DNA of 64,000 nucleotides. Origin: Actinokineospora fastidiosa. Its GTDB lineage: Bacteria; Actinomycetota; Actinomycetes; Mycobacteriales; Pseudonocardiaceae. Below, piece after piece: positions 1 through 7,783 of the stretch. The stretch lies in NCBI RefSeq assembly GCF_014648415.1, contig NZ_BMRB01000001.1:1364001-1428000 (forward strand). Direction: 5' to 3'. The notes below the pieces were generated by a model that worked only from the letters and a program-made list of their open reading frames with translations, did not search any database and was not told the DNA's origin. A program made the translations under genes and the position numbers. How positions within the stretch are numbered: the stretch's first letter is position 1; the number at the start of each line of letters is the position of its first letter.

Positions 1-1014
1 CCGCAGCCGCTCCGGCACCAGCGTCGCCCCGTGCGCCATCAGCACGCCGTCCGTGGCCGCGTAGAACACGCCGTGCAGCGCCACCGTCACGATCACGAGC
101 GCCAGCCCGTCGAACGGTCCCAGCAGCAACAGGTACACGGCCAGCAGCACCACGTGCCCGGCGAAGAACACCCGCCAGCGCCCGACGCGGTCCGACAGCC
201 TGCCCAGCGGCGTCGCCAGGACCAGGAACGTCAGCGCCGTCCCCACCGGCATCAACGCCAGCAGCGTCGGCGACACCCCGGACGCGCGCTGCAGGACGAC
301 GAACACGAACGCGTCGGAGATCGTCGCCAGCCCGAGCAGCCCGGCCGCCACCGTGGTGCGCCGCAACCCGCGGTGACGCAGCAACCCCAGCGCGTCGCGG
401 AAGACGACCGCGGTGCGCGGTCCGGTGAAGCGGTGCTCGCGGACGAAGAACACCAGGACGATCACGCCCAGCAGCGCGAAGCAGAAGCTGATCATGAAGA
501 TCGGGCCGGGGCTGGTGGTCAGCCAGGTCAGCACCGCGAATGTCGCCAGCGGGCCGATCAGCGCGCCGACGGTGTCCATCATCCGGTGCACGCCGAACGC
601 GGCGCCGAGCTGGTCGGCCGGGGTGGACAGCGAGATCAGCGCGTCCCTCGGCGCCGTGCGCAGGCCCTTGCCCGCGCGGTCGAGGGCGAGCACGCCGCCC
701 AGCCCGCCCGCGGACGCCCCGACCAGCGGGAAGCCCAGCCTGGTCGCCGCGGACAGGCCGTACCCGGCGACGGCGACGGCCTTCGGTCGGCGGATCCGAT
801 CGGACACGTGCCCGCCAACCAGCCGCAGCACGGCGGTCGCGCCGGTGTAAATCCCGTCCAGTAGACCGAGCTGCAGATACGACATCTGCAGGTTGAAGAT
901 CACGTAGACGGGCAGGAAGGCGGTCACCATCTCCGAGGAGACGTCTGTGAGCAGACTCACCGTGCCCAGCAGGACGACGGTGGTCGGCACGCGGCTACCG
1001 GCGGATGGCGGCAC
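1..1014 (-). CDS. MFS transporter, 3' end outside the window
   Basis: Major facilitator superfamily membrane transporter, probably a drug or small-molecule exporter. The 338 visible residues show an N-terminal helix with the family-typical SLLTDVSSEM, then a GKGLRTAPRDAL cytoplasmic-loop motif and a run of hydrophobic segments. I chose the GTG at 1012-1014 because a GGGG-rich ribosome site lies five bases before it; an in-frame GTG eight codons later is possible. It is divergent from the glycosyltransferase gene. The C-terminal half lies beyond base 1, so substrate and total length cannot be judged. Confidence 0.85.
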   Translation of the reverse strand, partial: MPPSAGSRVPTTVVLLGTVSLLTDVSSEMVTAFLPVYVIFNLQMSYLQLGLLDGIYTGATAVLRLVGGHVSDRIRRPKAVAVAGYGLSAATRLGFPLVGASAGGLGGVLALDRAGKGLRTAPRDALISLSTPADQLGAAFGVHRMMDTVGALIGPLATFAVLTWLTTSPGPIFMISFCFALLGVIVLVFFVREHRFTGPRTAVVFRDALGLLRHRGLRRTTVAAGLLGLATISDAFVFVVLQRASGVSPTLLALMPVGTALTFLVLATPLGRLSDRVGRWRVFFAGHVVLLAVYLLLLGPFDGLALVIVTVALHGVFYAATDGVLMAHGATLVPERLR

Positions 1015-1174
1015 AGAACCCCTGCCTCTGGTCGAGGCCACGTACACCCGAACACCTCCACCACCGGCGAGCCCTCGTCCTGCACATCGCCCGACGGCCA
1101 CGGTGTGTAACAACAGCCCCGGCGCGGCCGAACTTGAGGTGTCGGCCCTGTCGCGAGGAATGAGGTCGGGCTGG

Positions 1175-2536
1175 ATGGCCCCGCATGTGCTGATCATCGT
1201 GCAGAACCTGCCCGTCCCGCTGGACCGCAGGGTGTGGCTGGAGTGCCGCGCCCTGCGTGCCGCCGGGTACGAGGTCTCCGTCATCTGCCCCAAGGGCCCG
1301 GGCGACCCCGGCTACGCCGTGCTGGACGGCGTGCACCTCTACAAGTACGCCCCGCCGCGTCAGGCCGACGGCCTGCTCGGCTACGCGTGGGAGTTCCTCT
1401 ACTGCTGGCTGCGCACGGCCGCGCTGACCCTCAAGGTCCGCCGCCGCGCCCGCTTCCACGTCATGCAGGCCTGCAACCCGCCGGACACGTACTGGGCGCT
1501 CGCGCTGCCCTGGAAGGCCGCCGGGGTCAAGTTCGTCTTCGACCACCACGACCTCAACCCCGAGGTCTTCCGCTCCCGCTTCGGCGAGCCGACCGGCCGC
1601 GCGGGCAAGCTGCAGCTGGCCGTCCTCAAGTGGCTCGAACGGCGCACCTTCCGCACCGCCGACCGGGTGATCTCGACCAACACGTCCTACCAGGACATCG
1701 CCGTGCGGCGGGGCGGCGTGCGGCGCGAGCACACCACCGTCGTGCGGTCCGGCCCGGACACCTCGGTCATGCGCCCGGCGTACGTGCCCGACCCGCCACT
1801 GCGCGGGGGCAAGCACCTGGTGGCCTACCTGGGGATCATGGGCCCGCAGGACGGCGTGGACGGGGTGCTGGAGGTCGCCGACCGGATCGTGCACTTCCAC
1901 GGCCGCACGGACGTCCGCTTCGCGCTGCTCGGCTTCGGCGACTGCCTCGACGACCTCAAGCGCCAGTGCCGCGACCTGGGTCTGGACGACTACGTCGAGT
2001 TCACCGGCCGGGTCGGGCCCGACCAGATCTCCCGGTACCTGTCCTCGGCCTGCGTCGGCCTGTCGCCGGACCCCAAGAGCCCGCTCAACGACGTCTCGAC
2101 GATGAACAAGACCATGGAGTACATGGCCTACGCGCTGCCCGTCGTGGCCTACCGGCTCACCGAGACGGTGGTGTCCGCGGGCAGCTGCGCGGTCTACGTC
2201 GAGCCCGGCGACACCGACGGCCTCGCCGACGCCGTGCTGCACCTCATCGACGACCCGGCCCGCCGCGCCGAACTGGGCGCGCAGGGTCGACGCCGCGCCG
2301 AGCGCGTGCTGGACTGGCGCCCGCAGGCCCAGGCCTACGTCGGCGTGTACGACGAGCTGCTGGGCTTCCGGTCGGCCGGGCCGTTCCCGGACGGCTGGCC
2401 CGCCGCCGAGCGCCGCACCGGACCCGGGGTGGCGCCCAAGGACCGCTGGGGCAACCAGCTGGTGGACCTGCGCGACCAGGACGCGCTGCGGACCTTCGCC
2501 GCGGCCCGCGTCGCCGAACGACTGCGAGAGGGGTAG
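1175..2536 (+). CDS. GT4-family glycosyltransferase
   Basis: GT-B fold glycosyltransferase (family 4) of about 453 residues, predicted to add a sugar from a nucleotide donor to a cell-surface glycan or glycolipid in the cytoplasm. The N-terminus MAPHVLIIVQN leads into the first Rossmann domain. The C-terminal half carries FTGRVG, SPDPKSP and a late YMAYALPVVAY segment in the donor-binding region. The reading frame stays open further upstream, but only the ATG at 1175 (GAGG nine bases before it) begins at the conserved sequence; ATG 1160 is an alternative. Its stop is two bases from the start of the sugar dehydrogenase gene, so the two are co-transcribed and may act on the same uronic-acid-containing polymer. 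Acceptor unknown. Confidence 0.87.
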   Translation: MAPHVLIIVQNLPVPLDRRVWLECRALRAAGYEVSVICPKGPGDPGYAVLDGVHLYKYAPPRQADGLLGYAWEFLYCWLRTAALTLKVRRRARFHVMQACNPPDTYWALALPWKAAGVKFVFDHHDLNPEVFRSRFGEPTGRAGKLQLAVLKWLERRTFRTADRVISTNTSYQDIAVRRGGVRREHTTVVRSGPDTSVMRPAYVPDPPLRGGKHLVAYLGIMGPQDGVDGVLEVADRIVHFHGRTDVRFALLGFGDCLDDLKRQCRDLGLDDYVEFTGRVGPDQISRYLSSACVGLSPDPKSPLNDVSTMNKTMEYMAYALPVVAYRLTETVVSAGSCAVYVEPGDTDGLADAVLHLIDDPARRAELGAQGRRRAERVLDWRPQAQAYVGVYDELLGFRSAGPFPDGWPAAERRTGPGVAPKDRWGNQLVDLRDQDALRTFAAARVAERLREG

Positions 2537-2538
2537 CG

Positions 2539-3855
2539 GTGTTCGTACGACGGATCGCCGTGGTCGGAACCGGGTATGTCGGCCTCACCACGGGGGCCTG
2601 CCTGGCCTCGCTCGGCCACGAGGTGGTCTGCGCCGACGTCGACGCGGCCAAGCTGGCCCGGCTGGCCGCAGGCGAGGTCGACATCCTGGAGCCGGGGCTG
2701 GCCGAGCTGGTCGCCGAGGGCATCGCCGCCGGTCGGCTGAGCTTCGTGCTGGGCGCGGCCGCCGCGGTCGGGCACTTCCCGGACGGGCCCGAGGTGCTGT
2801 TCCTCTGCGTCCCGACGCCGATGGGCGTGGGCGGGGTGGCCGACCTCAGCATCGTCGAGTCGGTGGTCGAGGAGGTCCGCGAGCTGCTGCCCGACGGGTG
2901 CGTGGTCGTCAACAAGTCGACCGTGCCGGTGGGGACGGCGGAGCGCACGGCCGAGCTGCTGGGCCGCGACGACGTGGCGGTGGTGTCCAATCCGGAGTTC
3001 CTGCGCGAGGGCACCGCGGTCTACGACTTCCTCAACCCCGACCGGATCGTGGTCGGCGGCAACAAGCAGGACGCCGCCGAGCGGGTCGCCGCGCTCTACT
3101 CGCGACTGGGCGCGCCGACGGTGCTCACCGACGCGCCCAGCGCGGAGCTGGTCAAGTACGCCGCCAACTGCTTCCTGGCGATGAAGCTGTCCTACGTCAA
3201 CGCCGTGGCCGAGCTGTGCGACCGGCTCGGCGCGAACATCACCGACGTGACCGAGGGCATGGGCTACGACAAGCGCATCGGCCAGGCGTTCCTGATGCCC
3301 GGCCCGGGCTGGGGCGGGTCGTGCCTGCCCAAGGACACCGCCGCGCTGCTGCAGCTGGCCGACGCCGCCGACTTCGAGTTCCGGCTGCTGCGGGCCACGA
3401 TCGACACCAACACCCGCCAGCGCCAGCGGATGGTGGAGAAGGTGCGGGTCGCCGTCACCGGCAAGCGCACCGGGTCGCTGTCGCACCTGCGGCTGGCGCT
3501 GTTCGGCCTGACGTTCAAGGCGGGCACCGACGACCTGCGCGACTCCCCGGCCCTGGCCGTGGCCGCCCTGCTGCGGCAGGCGGGCGCGGAACTGGCCGGG
3601 TACGACCCGGCGCTGGGCTCCGACTGCGCGCACCCGGACGTCTCGTCGATCACCGTCGTGGACGACCCGTACCTGGCGGCCAAGGACGCCGAGGCCATCG
3701 TGGTGCTGACCGAGTGGCCGGAGTTCCGCTCGCTGGACTGGAACCGGCTGGCCGAGACCGTCCGCAGGCCCGTCGTCGTCGACACCCGCAACCTGCTCGA
3801 CCCGGCCGTGGCCCGGCGGGCGGGCTTCGAGTGGATCGGGCTGGGCAAGGCCTAG
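2539..3855 (+). CDS. ugd: UDP-glucose/GDP-mannose 6-dehydrogenase family protein
   Basis: NAD-dependent nucleotide-sugar 6-dehydrogenase, 438 residues, the usual length. It would oxidise UDP-glucose (or a related NDP-hexose) to the uronic acid. The N-terminus has the dinucleotide motif GTGYVG. The catalytic cysteine is Cys262 in GGSCLPKDT, and KSTVPVGT and NPEFLREG are also present. GTG start at 2539, five bases after GAGAGGGG. It directly follows the GT4 gene, which suggests supply of UDP-glucuronate for surface glycan synthesis. Its stop overlaps the stop of the convergent SDR gene by three bases. UDP-glucose versus GDP-mannose specificity cannot be settled from motifs. Confidence 0.93.
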   Translation: MFVRRIAVVGTGYVGLTTGACLASLGHEVVCADVDAAKLARLAAGEVDILEPGLAELVAEGIAAGRLSFVLGAAAAVGHFPDGPEVLFLCVPTPMGVGGVADLSIVESVVEEVRELLPDGCVVVNKSTVPVGTAERTAELLGRDDVAVVSNPEFLREGTAVYDFLNPDRIVVGGNKQDAAERVAALYSRLGAPTVLTDAPSAELVKYAANCFLAMKLSYVNAVAELCDRLGANITDVTEGMGYDKRIGQAFLMPGPGWGGSCLPKDTAALLQLADAADFEFRLLRATIDTNTRQRQRMVEKVRVAVTGKRTGSLSHLRLALFGLTFKAGTDDLRDSPALAVAALLRQAGAELAGYDPALGSDCAHPDVSSITVVDDPYLAAKDAEAIVVLTEWPEFRSLDWNRLAETVRRPVVVDTRNLLDPAVARRAGFEWIGLGKA

Positions 3856-4544
3856 AGGACGCTGAACACCTCTTCGGCCCGGTCGCGCCGGGTGAAGAGG
3901 TCCCACGCGGCGTCGGCGATGGCGTCGGGATCCAGCGTGGTCCCGGCGACATCGCCGAAGCGCTCGCCCATGAACCGGTGGATGTCGCCGCGGTCGATCA
4001 GCCCGCCGATGGTGAGGATGCCCGCGTACACGCCCTGGTCGGCCAGCGCGGCGTTGAGCGTCAGCGCGTAGGTGCGCAGCGCGGCCGAGGAGAGCGCCAG
4101 CGCGCCCAGCGGCGGCATCGGTCGCACGGCGCTGAGCCCGCCCGCGAACAGCAGCCCGCCCGAGCCGCGCTCGACCATGCCCGGCAGCACGCGCCGGACT
4201 GCGTCGACGGCCGGGTAGATCCCCGCCATCGCCGCGTCGACGGCCGCGCGGGTGGTCTCGGTGATGGGCGCGGGAAGGTTGTCGAGGTCCGCGGCGCCGG
4301 GGCCGAAGTAGAGCATGTCGACCGGGCCGACGTGGTCGAGGACGCTCAGCAGCGCCGGGGTGTCGCGGACGTCGGCGGCGTAGGCGGTCGCGGCGACGCC
4401 GTCCGCGCGCAGCGCCGCCAGGTAGTCGGGATGGCGGTCCGCGGAGCGGGAGACCAGGACGACGTCGAAGCCCTCCCGGCCGAAGCGCCGGGCGACGGAC
4501 ATGCCCAGCCCGGGGCCGACACCGAGGACGACAGCGGTCGGCAT
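3852..4544 (-). CDS. SDR-family oxidoreductase
   Basis: Short-chain dehydrogenase/reductase-like protein of 230 residues. The N-terminal cofactor motif is GVGPGLGMSVA, a variant of TGxxxGxG. The canonical Tyr-xxx-Lys pair is not obvious in the region where it would be expected (SSAALRTYALTLN), so catalysis may be altered or the active site atypical. It is transcribed divergently from a TetR regulator across 85 bases holding two palindromes, the standard layout of a repressor and its target. Substrate unknown. Confidence 0.85.
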   Translation of the reverse strand: MPTAVVLGVGPGLGMSVARRFGREGFDVVLVSRSADRHPDYLAALRADGVAATAYAADVRDTPALLSVLDHVGPVDMLYFGPGAADLDNLPAPITETTRAAVDAAMAGIYPAVDAVRRVLPGMVERGSGGLLFAGGLSAVRPMPPLGALALSSAALRTYALTLNAALADQGVYAGILTIGGLIDRGDIHRFMGERFGDVAGTTLDPDAIADAAWDLFTRRDRAEEVFSVL

Positions 4545-4556
4545 ACGCCAACTCCT

Positions 4557-4580
4557 TAAGTCGAGGGTTGTCTCGACTTA
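4557..4580. promoter_or_regulatory. Inverted repeat, probable TetR operator (SDR side)
   Basis: Perfect 9-bp inverted repeat TAAGTCGAG-N6-CTCGACTTA, only 12 bases upstream of the SDR start. Size and placement suit a TetR dimer blocking SDR expression. Function is inferred from position and symmetry. Confidence 0.6.
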
Positions 4581-4596
4581 GACGCTAGCAGAAAAA

Positions 4597-4612
4597 CCGA
4601 GGGTTCCCTCGG
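4597..4612. promoter_or_regulatory. Second palindrome in the SDR/TetR intergenic region
   Basis: Perfect 7-bp inverted repeat CCGAGGG-TT-CCCTCGG, 17 bases before the TetR start. It shares a CGAGGG core with part of the first palindrome, so it may be a second, autoregulatory operator. Confidence 0.5.
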
Positions 4613-4629
4613 GTTTGTAGACTGACTCG

Positions 4630-5211
4630 GTGGACAAGCCGCTGCGGGCCGACGCCGCGCGCAACCGCGGCCGCCTGCTGGACGCCGCCGCGGCCCTCTT
4701 CGCCGAGCGCGGCATGGACGTGCCGATGGAGCACATCGCCAAGCGGGCCGGGCTCAGCATCGGCACGCTCTACGCGCACTTCCCGACCCGGCAGGCGTTC
4801 TTCGACGCGATCTTCCCCGACCGGCTGGCCGAACTCGACCGGGTCGCCGAGCGGGCGCTGGCCGAGCCGGACCCGTGGGCGGGCTTCGTGGCGTTCCTCG
4901 AGGGGATCTTCGCCCTGCAGGCGGGCGACCGCGGCCTCAACGACGCCATCGCCCGCCGGTTCCCCACCGGGCCGGAGGTCGAGGCGAACTGCGTGCGCGG
5001 TGTCGGGCGCGCGGACGAGGTCATCGAGCGCGCCAAGGCGGGCGGGCGGCTGCGCCCGGACTTCTCCGTCGCCGACCTGACGACGCTGACCTGGGCGATG
5101 TCGCAGGTGATCCGCGAGTCTGGCCCGTGGCGGCGCCTGCTGGCCCTCGTCGTGGACGGCCTGCGCGCCGAGGGCGGTCAGCCGGAGAGGTCCACCCAGA
5201 CCATGGCCTGA
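4630..5211 (+). CDS. TetR/AcrR-family transcriptional regulator
   Basis: TetR-type repressor of 193 residues. The N-terminal helix-turn-helix spans roughly residues 10-55: AAALFAERG, then MEHIAKRAGLSIGTLYAHFPTRQ, a textbook TetR DNA-binding signature. The C-terminal helical domain should bind a ligand. GTG start at 4630; no clear ribosome site, so the message may be leaderless. Divergent from the SDR gene, which is the likely target. The 3' end overlaps the convergent PP2C-like gene by 34 bases. Confidence 0.93.
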   Translation: MDKPLRADAARNRGRLLDAAAALFAERGMDVPMEHIAKRAGLSIGTLYAHFPTRQAFFDAIFPDRLAELDRVAERALAEPDPWAGFVAFLEGIFALQAGDRGLNDAIARRFPTGPEVEANCVRGVGRADEVIERAKAGGRLRPDFSVADLTTLTWAMSQVIRESGPWRRLLALVVDGLRAEGGQPERSTQTMA

Positions 5212-5924
5212 TCGTCGTGCCGCTTCGACCGGGGCCAGCGCCGCGCGTCCGGGTCGGACTCCTCGGCCGAGCGGACCGCGTCGAGGACCGCGAACGGGCC
5301 CGCGGCGCGCACGGTGTCCAGGATGGACGGCCAGGTGAGCACGCCGTAGTCGTCCACCCCGCAGGAGACCCCGTCGCTGGCCATGATCAGGTCCGTCACC
5401 TCGGCGCGGTCCCACCGCGCCTGGACGGCCTCGCGCGCGGCGCCGGGCAGCGCCTCGGCCACCCAGAAGCCGCCCGGCCGGTTGCGCAGCCCGGCGACCT
5501 GCTCGGCGGTGACCGGCCGCAGGTCGCGCAGCCGGGTGTCGGCGACGACGGTGTGCCCGCCGTCCGGGTGGAACGCCACGACCGGGCTGTCGGCCAGCAC
5601 CAGCGCCTCCACAGCGGACTCGTCCCAGCGGGCGAGCGCGACCGTGCTCGACGGGCTGTCGCCCGGGGTGAACCCGTGGTGGCGGGCCACGGCCCTGATC
5701 GCGCCCGCGAGGTGGTCGGCCAGCCCGACCTCCGGCGCCGCGGTCAGCCGACCGGCCAGCTGCGCGGCGAGCGCCACCGCGTACGGCCCGGCGGGATGGG
5801 TCGCCGAGGTCGCGCCGTCCAGCAGGATCACCGCCGACGGCAGCACCACGACGACGTCCTCGCTCGGCCGCGCCCGGCCGTCCGCGCCCAGCCCGGCCTG
5901 CTCGGCGACCCTGACCTCCGCCAT
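5178..5924 (-). CDS. PP2C-like protein phosphatase domain protein
   Basis: Protein of 248 residues resembling the PPM/PP2C phosphatase fold. Metal-binding-type features are the early LLDGATS (for the usual DGxG), a central LADSPVV, and the late MASDGVSCGVDDYG (family SDG). The first signature is degenerate (DGATS), so activity is uncertain. ATG 5922-5924 is preferred; two in-frame ATGs lie 12 and 18 bases further upstream and the last nearly touches the first operator palindrome. Divergent from the mini-HTH/Clp-N pair, sharing its operator region. No partner kinase is nearby. Confidence 0.72.
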   Translation of the reverse strand: MAEVRVAEQAGLGADGRARPSEDVVVVLPSAVILLDGATSATHPAGPYAVALAAQLAGRLTAAPEVGLADHLAGAIRAVARHHGFTPGDSPSSTVALARWDESAVEALVLADSPVVAFHPDGGHTVVADTRLRDLRPVTAEQVAGLRNRPGGFWVAEALPGAAREAVQARWDRAEVTDLIMASDGVSCGVDDYGVLTWPSILDTVRAAGPFAVLDAVRSAEESDPDARRWPRSKRHDDQAMVWVDLSG

Positions 5925-5943
5925 GCGCCCGATCATCCCCATC

Positions 5944-5959
5944 GTCAACCGGGGTTGAC
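5944..5959. promoter_or_regulatory. Operator-like palindrome 1
   Basis: Perfect inverted repeat GTCAACC-GG-GGTTGAC between the PP2C-like gene and the mini-HTH gene. The right half continues into TTGACA, a consensus -35 hexamer reading toward the HTH gene. It is one of two copies of GTCAAC-N4-GTTGAC 29 bp apart. Confidence 0.65.
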
Positions 5960-5972
5960 AACCCGGGCCTCC

Positions 5973-5988
5973 GTCAACCAGAGTTGAC
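5973..5988. promoter_or_regulatory. Operator-like palindrome 2
   Basis: Second copy of GTCAAC-N4-GTTGAC with spacer CAGA, ending three bases before the ATG of the mini-HTH gene. Binding here would cover the ribosome-loading or transcription-start zone. No Shine-Dalgarno sequence is visible, so the message may be leaderless. Confidence 0.65.
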
Positions 5989-5991
5989 GCC

Positions 5992-6201
5992 ATGACCGAA
6001 GCGACCCGACTGGCCGACGCGGCGGGCGACGCGGACCCCCGGACCGGGCTCCGGGCCGTCGCCGCGCTGCGGAAGCTGCTGGAACGCCTGGAGGCCGTGC
6101 AGGTGCGCAGCGCGCGCGCCCACGGCTGGTCCTGGCAGGAGATCGCGGCCGAGCTTGGGGTCACCAAGCAGGCCGTGCACAAGAAGTACGGGAGGCAGTG
6201 A
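5992..6201 (+). CDS. Small helix-turn-helix DNA-binding protein
   Basis: Protein of 69 residues. The N-terminal half is a predicted helix rich in Ala/Arg/Leu, possibly a dimerisation segment. The C-terminal half is a helix-turn-helix: GWSWQEIAAELGVTKQAVHKKYG. Such a compact factor would bind as a dimer, matching the twin palindromes directly upstream, so autoregulation is likely. Its TGA overlaps the ATG of the Clp-N gene by one base (TGATG), implying translational coupling. Confidence 0.85.
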   Translation: MTEATRLADAAGDADPRTGLRAVAALRKLLERLEAVQVRSARAHGWSWQEIAAELGVTKQAVHKKYGRQ

Positions 6202-6725
6202 TGTTCGAGCGGTTCACGGCGGCCGCGCGCGAGGTGGTGCGCGACGCCGTCGCCAAGGGGGACGCCGTCGTGACCCCCGAGCACCTGGTCCTGGCCCTGC
6301 TCGACCGCGAGCACACCACGGGCGCGGCGATCCTGGCGCACTTCGGCGTCGACCGGGAGCGGGTGGCCGAGACGCTGGCCGCCAAGCACCGCAGGGGCGG
6401 CCTCAGCGAGGCCGACGCCGAGGCGCTGGCCAAGCTGGGCATCGACCTCGACGCCGTGGTCGCGGCCGTCGAGCGCGAGCACGGGACGGGCGCGATGGCG
6501 CCGAAGCGGGGCAGGCGGCGATTTCACACCACGTTCACGGCCGAGGCCAAACGCGTGCTCGAACGGGCCCTGCGCGAGGCGCTGGACTGCCGCGACACCT
6601 TCATCGGCGACGAGCACGTGCTCCTCGCCCTGCTCGCCCTCGGCGCCGAGGCCGACCTAGGGCTGCGCTACACCGACGTCCGGGGCTGGATCACGGCGTC
6701 ACGGCGAGGAACAGGAACGCGCTGA
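6201..6725 (+). CDS. Stand-alone Clp N-terminal domain protein
   Basis: Protein of 174 residues built only of Clp-N (double repeat) domain: MFERFTAAAREVV at the start, the first repeat with TPEHLVLALLD, and a second repeat with GDEHVLLALLAL near residue 140. These match the substrate-selecting N-terminal repeats of ClpA/ClpC. There is no AAA+ module, so it could act as an adaptor or decoy for ClpC, or sense damaged proteins. ATG at 6201, five bases after GGAGG. Coupled to the upstream mini-HTH. Its 3' end overlaps the convergent antiporter gene by 35 bases. Confidence 0.88.
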   Translation: MFERFTAAAREVVRDAVAKGDAVVTPEHLVLALLDREHTTGAAILAHFGVDRERVAETLAAKHRRGGLSEADAEALAKLGIDLDAVVAAVEREHGTGAMAPKRGRRRFHTTFTAEAKRVLERALREALDCRDTFIGDEHVLLALLALGAEADLGLRYTDVRGWITASRRGTGTR

Positions 6726-7773
6726 ACACCATCAGGTGAACCGCGCCCTGCAGCACCGTCGCCCGGCCGGACACCAGGGTCAGCGTGCCCACCGCGCCGG
6801 TGAGCGCCAGCAGCACCAGTTCCTTGCCGCCCAGCCCGAGCACCAGCGGCCCGGTCAGCCAGATCGAGGCGATCGCGATCACCGGGATGGTCAGGCCGAT
6901 GCTGGCCAGCGCCGAGCCCAGCGCGAGGTTGAGGCTGACCTGCAGCCGGTTGCGCAGCGCCGCCCGCACGGCGGCGACGGTCTCGGGCATCAGCACCAGC
7001 AGCGCGATCAGCACGCCGACCAGCGACAGCGGCGCGCCCGCGGCGGCCACGGCGGACTCCAGGGTGGGGGAGACCGTCTTGGCCAGCCCGACGACGGCGA
7101 TCAGGCAGACCAGCAGCAGTCCGAGGCTGGTCAGCGCGGTCCTGGTCGACGGGGCCTCGGCGTGGTCGTCCGGAGTGGTGTCCACTTTGGGCAGGAAGTA
7201 GTCGCGGTGGCGCAGGGTCTGGACGAACACGAAGACCGCGTACATCACCAGCGACGCCACCCCGGCGAAGGCCAGCTGCGCGCCGGAGAACGTCGGGCCC
7301 TGGCTGCTGGTGGTGAACGTCGGCAGCACCAGGCTCAGCGTGACCAGGGCGAGCACGACCGCGAACGCGCCGCCGGAGGCGTGCGCGCGGAACTCCTGCA
7401 CGCGGTGGCGCAGCGAGCCGACCAGCAGCGCGAGGCCGACGATCCCGTTGCAGGTGATCATGATCGCGGCGAACACCGTGTCCCTGGCCAGGGTCGCGGC
7501 CTTGTCGCCGCCGGAGGTCATCAGGGTCACGATGAGCGCGACCTCGATGACGGTGACCGCGATCGCCAGGATCAGCGTGCCGAACGGCTCGCCGACGCGG
7601 TGCGCCACGACCTCGGCGTGGTGCACCGCGGCGACGACCGCCGCGCCCAAACCCAGGCACACCAACGGCAGCAGGACGGGACCGAGTTCGGCGCGCCCCC
7701 ACCCGAAGGCCAGGATCAGCACGCTCAGCGGCGGGACGGCGAGGCTCCAGCGGGGCAAGGCGATGGCGGTCAC
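6691..7773 (-). CDS. chaA: Calcium/proton (cation) antiporter, ChaA/CaCA family
   Basis: Integral membrane cation:H+ antiporter of 360 residues with about ten hydrophobic segments. It has the two internally homologous alpha-repeat signatures of the CaCA superfamily: GTLILAIAVTVIEVALIV around residue 65 and LGSALASIGLTIPV near residue 285, each with the key acidic or polar residues. It would export Ca2+ (or Na+/K+) in exchange for protons. An acidic cytoplasmic loop lies around residues 195-210. Start ATG at 7773. It stands alone between two divergent regulatory units. Confidence 0.88.
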   Translation of the reverse strand: MTAIALPRWSLAVPPLSVLILAFGWGRAELGPVLLPLVCLGLGAAVVAAVHHAEVVAHRVGEPFGTLILAIAVTVIEVALIVTLMTSGGDKAATLARDTVFAAIMITCNGIVGLALLVGSLRHRVQEFRAHASGGAFAVVLALVTLSLVLPTFTTSSQGPTFSGAQLAFAGVASLVMYAVFVFVQTLRHRDYFLPKVDTTPDDHAEAPSTRTALTSLGLLLVCLIAVVGLAKTVSPTLESAVAAAGAPLSLVGVLIALLVLMPETVAAVRAALRNRLQVSLNLALGSALASIGLTIPVIAIASIWLTGPLVLGLGGKELVLLALTGAVGTLTLVSGRATVLQGAVHLMVFSAFLFLAVTP

Positions 7774-7783
7774 GCCCCCGACT

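Noticed and set aside
31-864. Plus-strand long open frames over the first kilobase
   Set aside because: They are antisense to the MFS gene and translate to Arg/Gln/His-rich low-complexity sequence, the usual shadow in GC-rich DNA.
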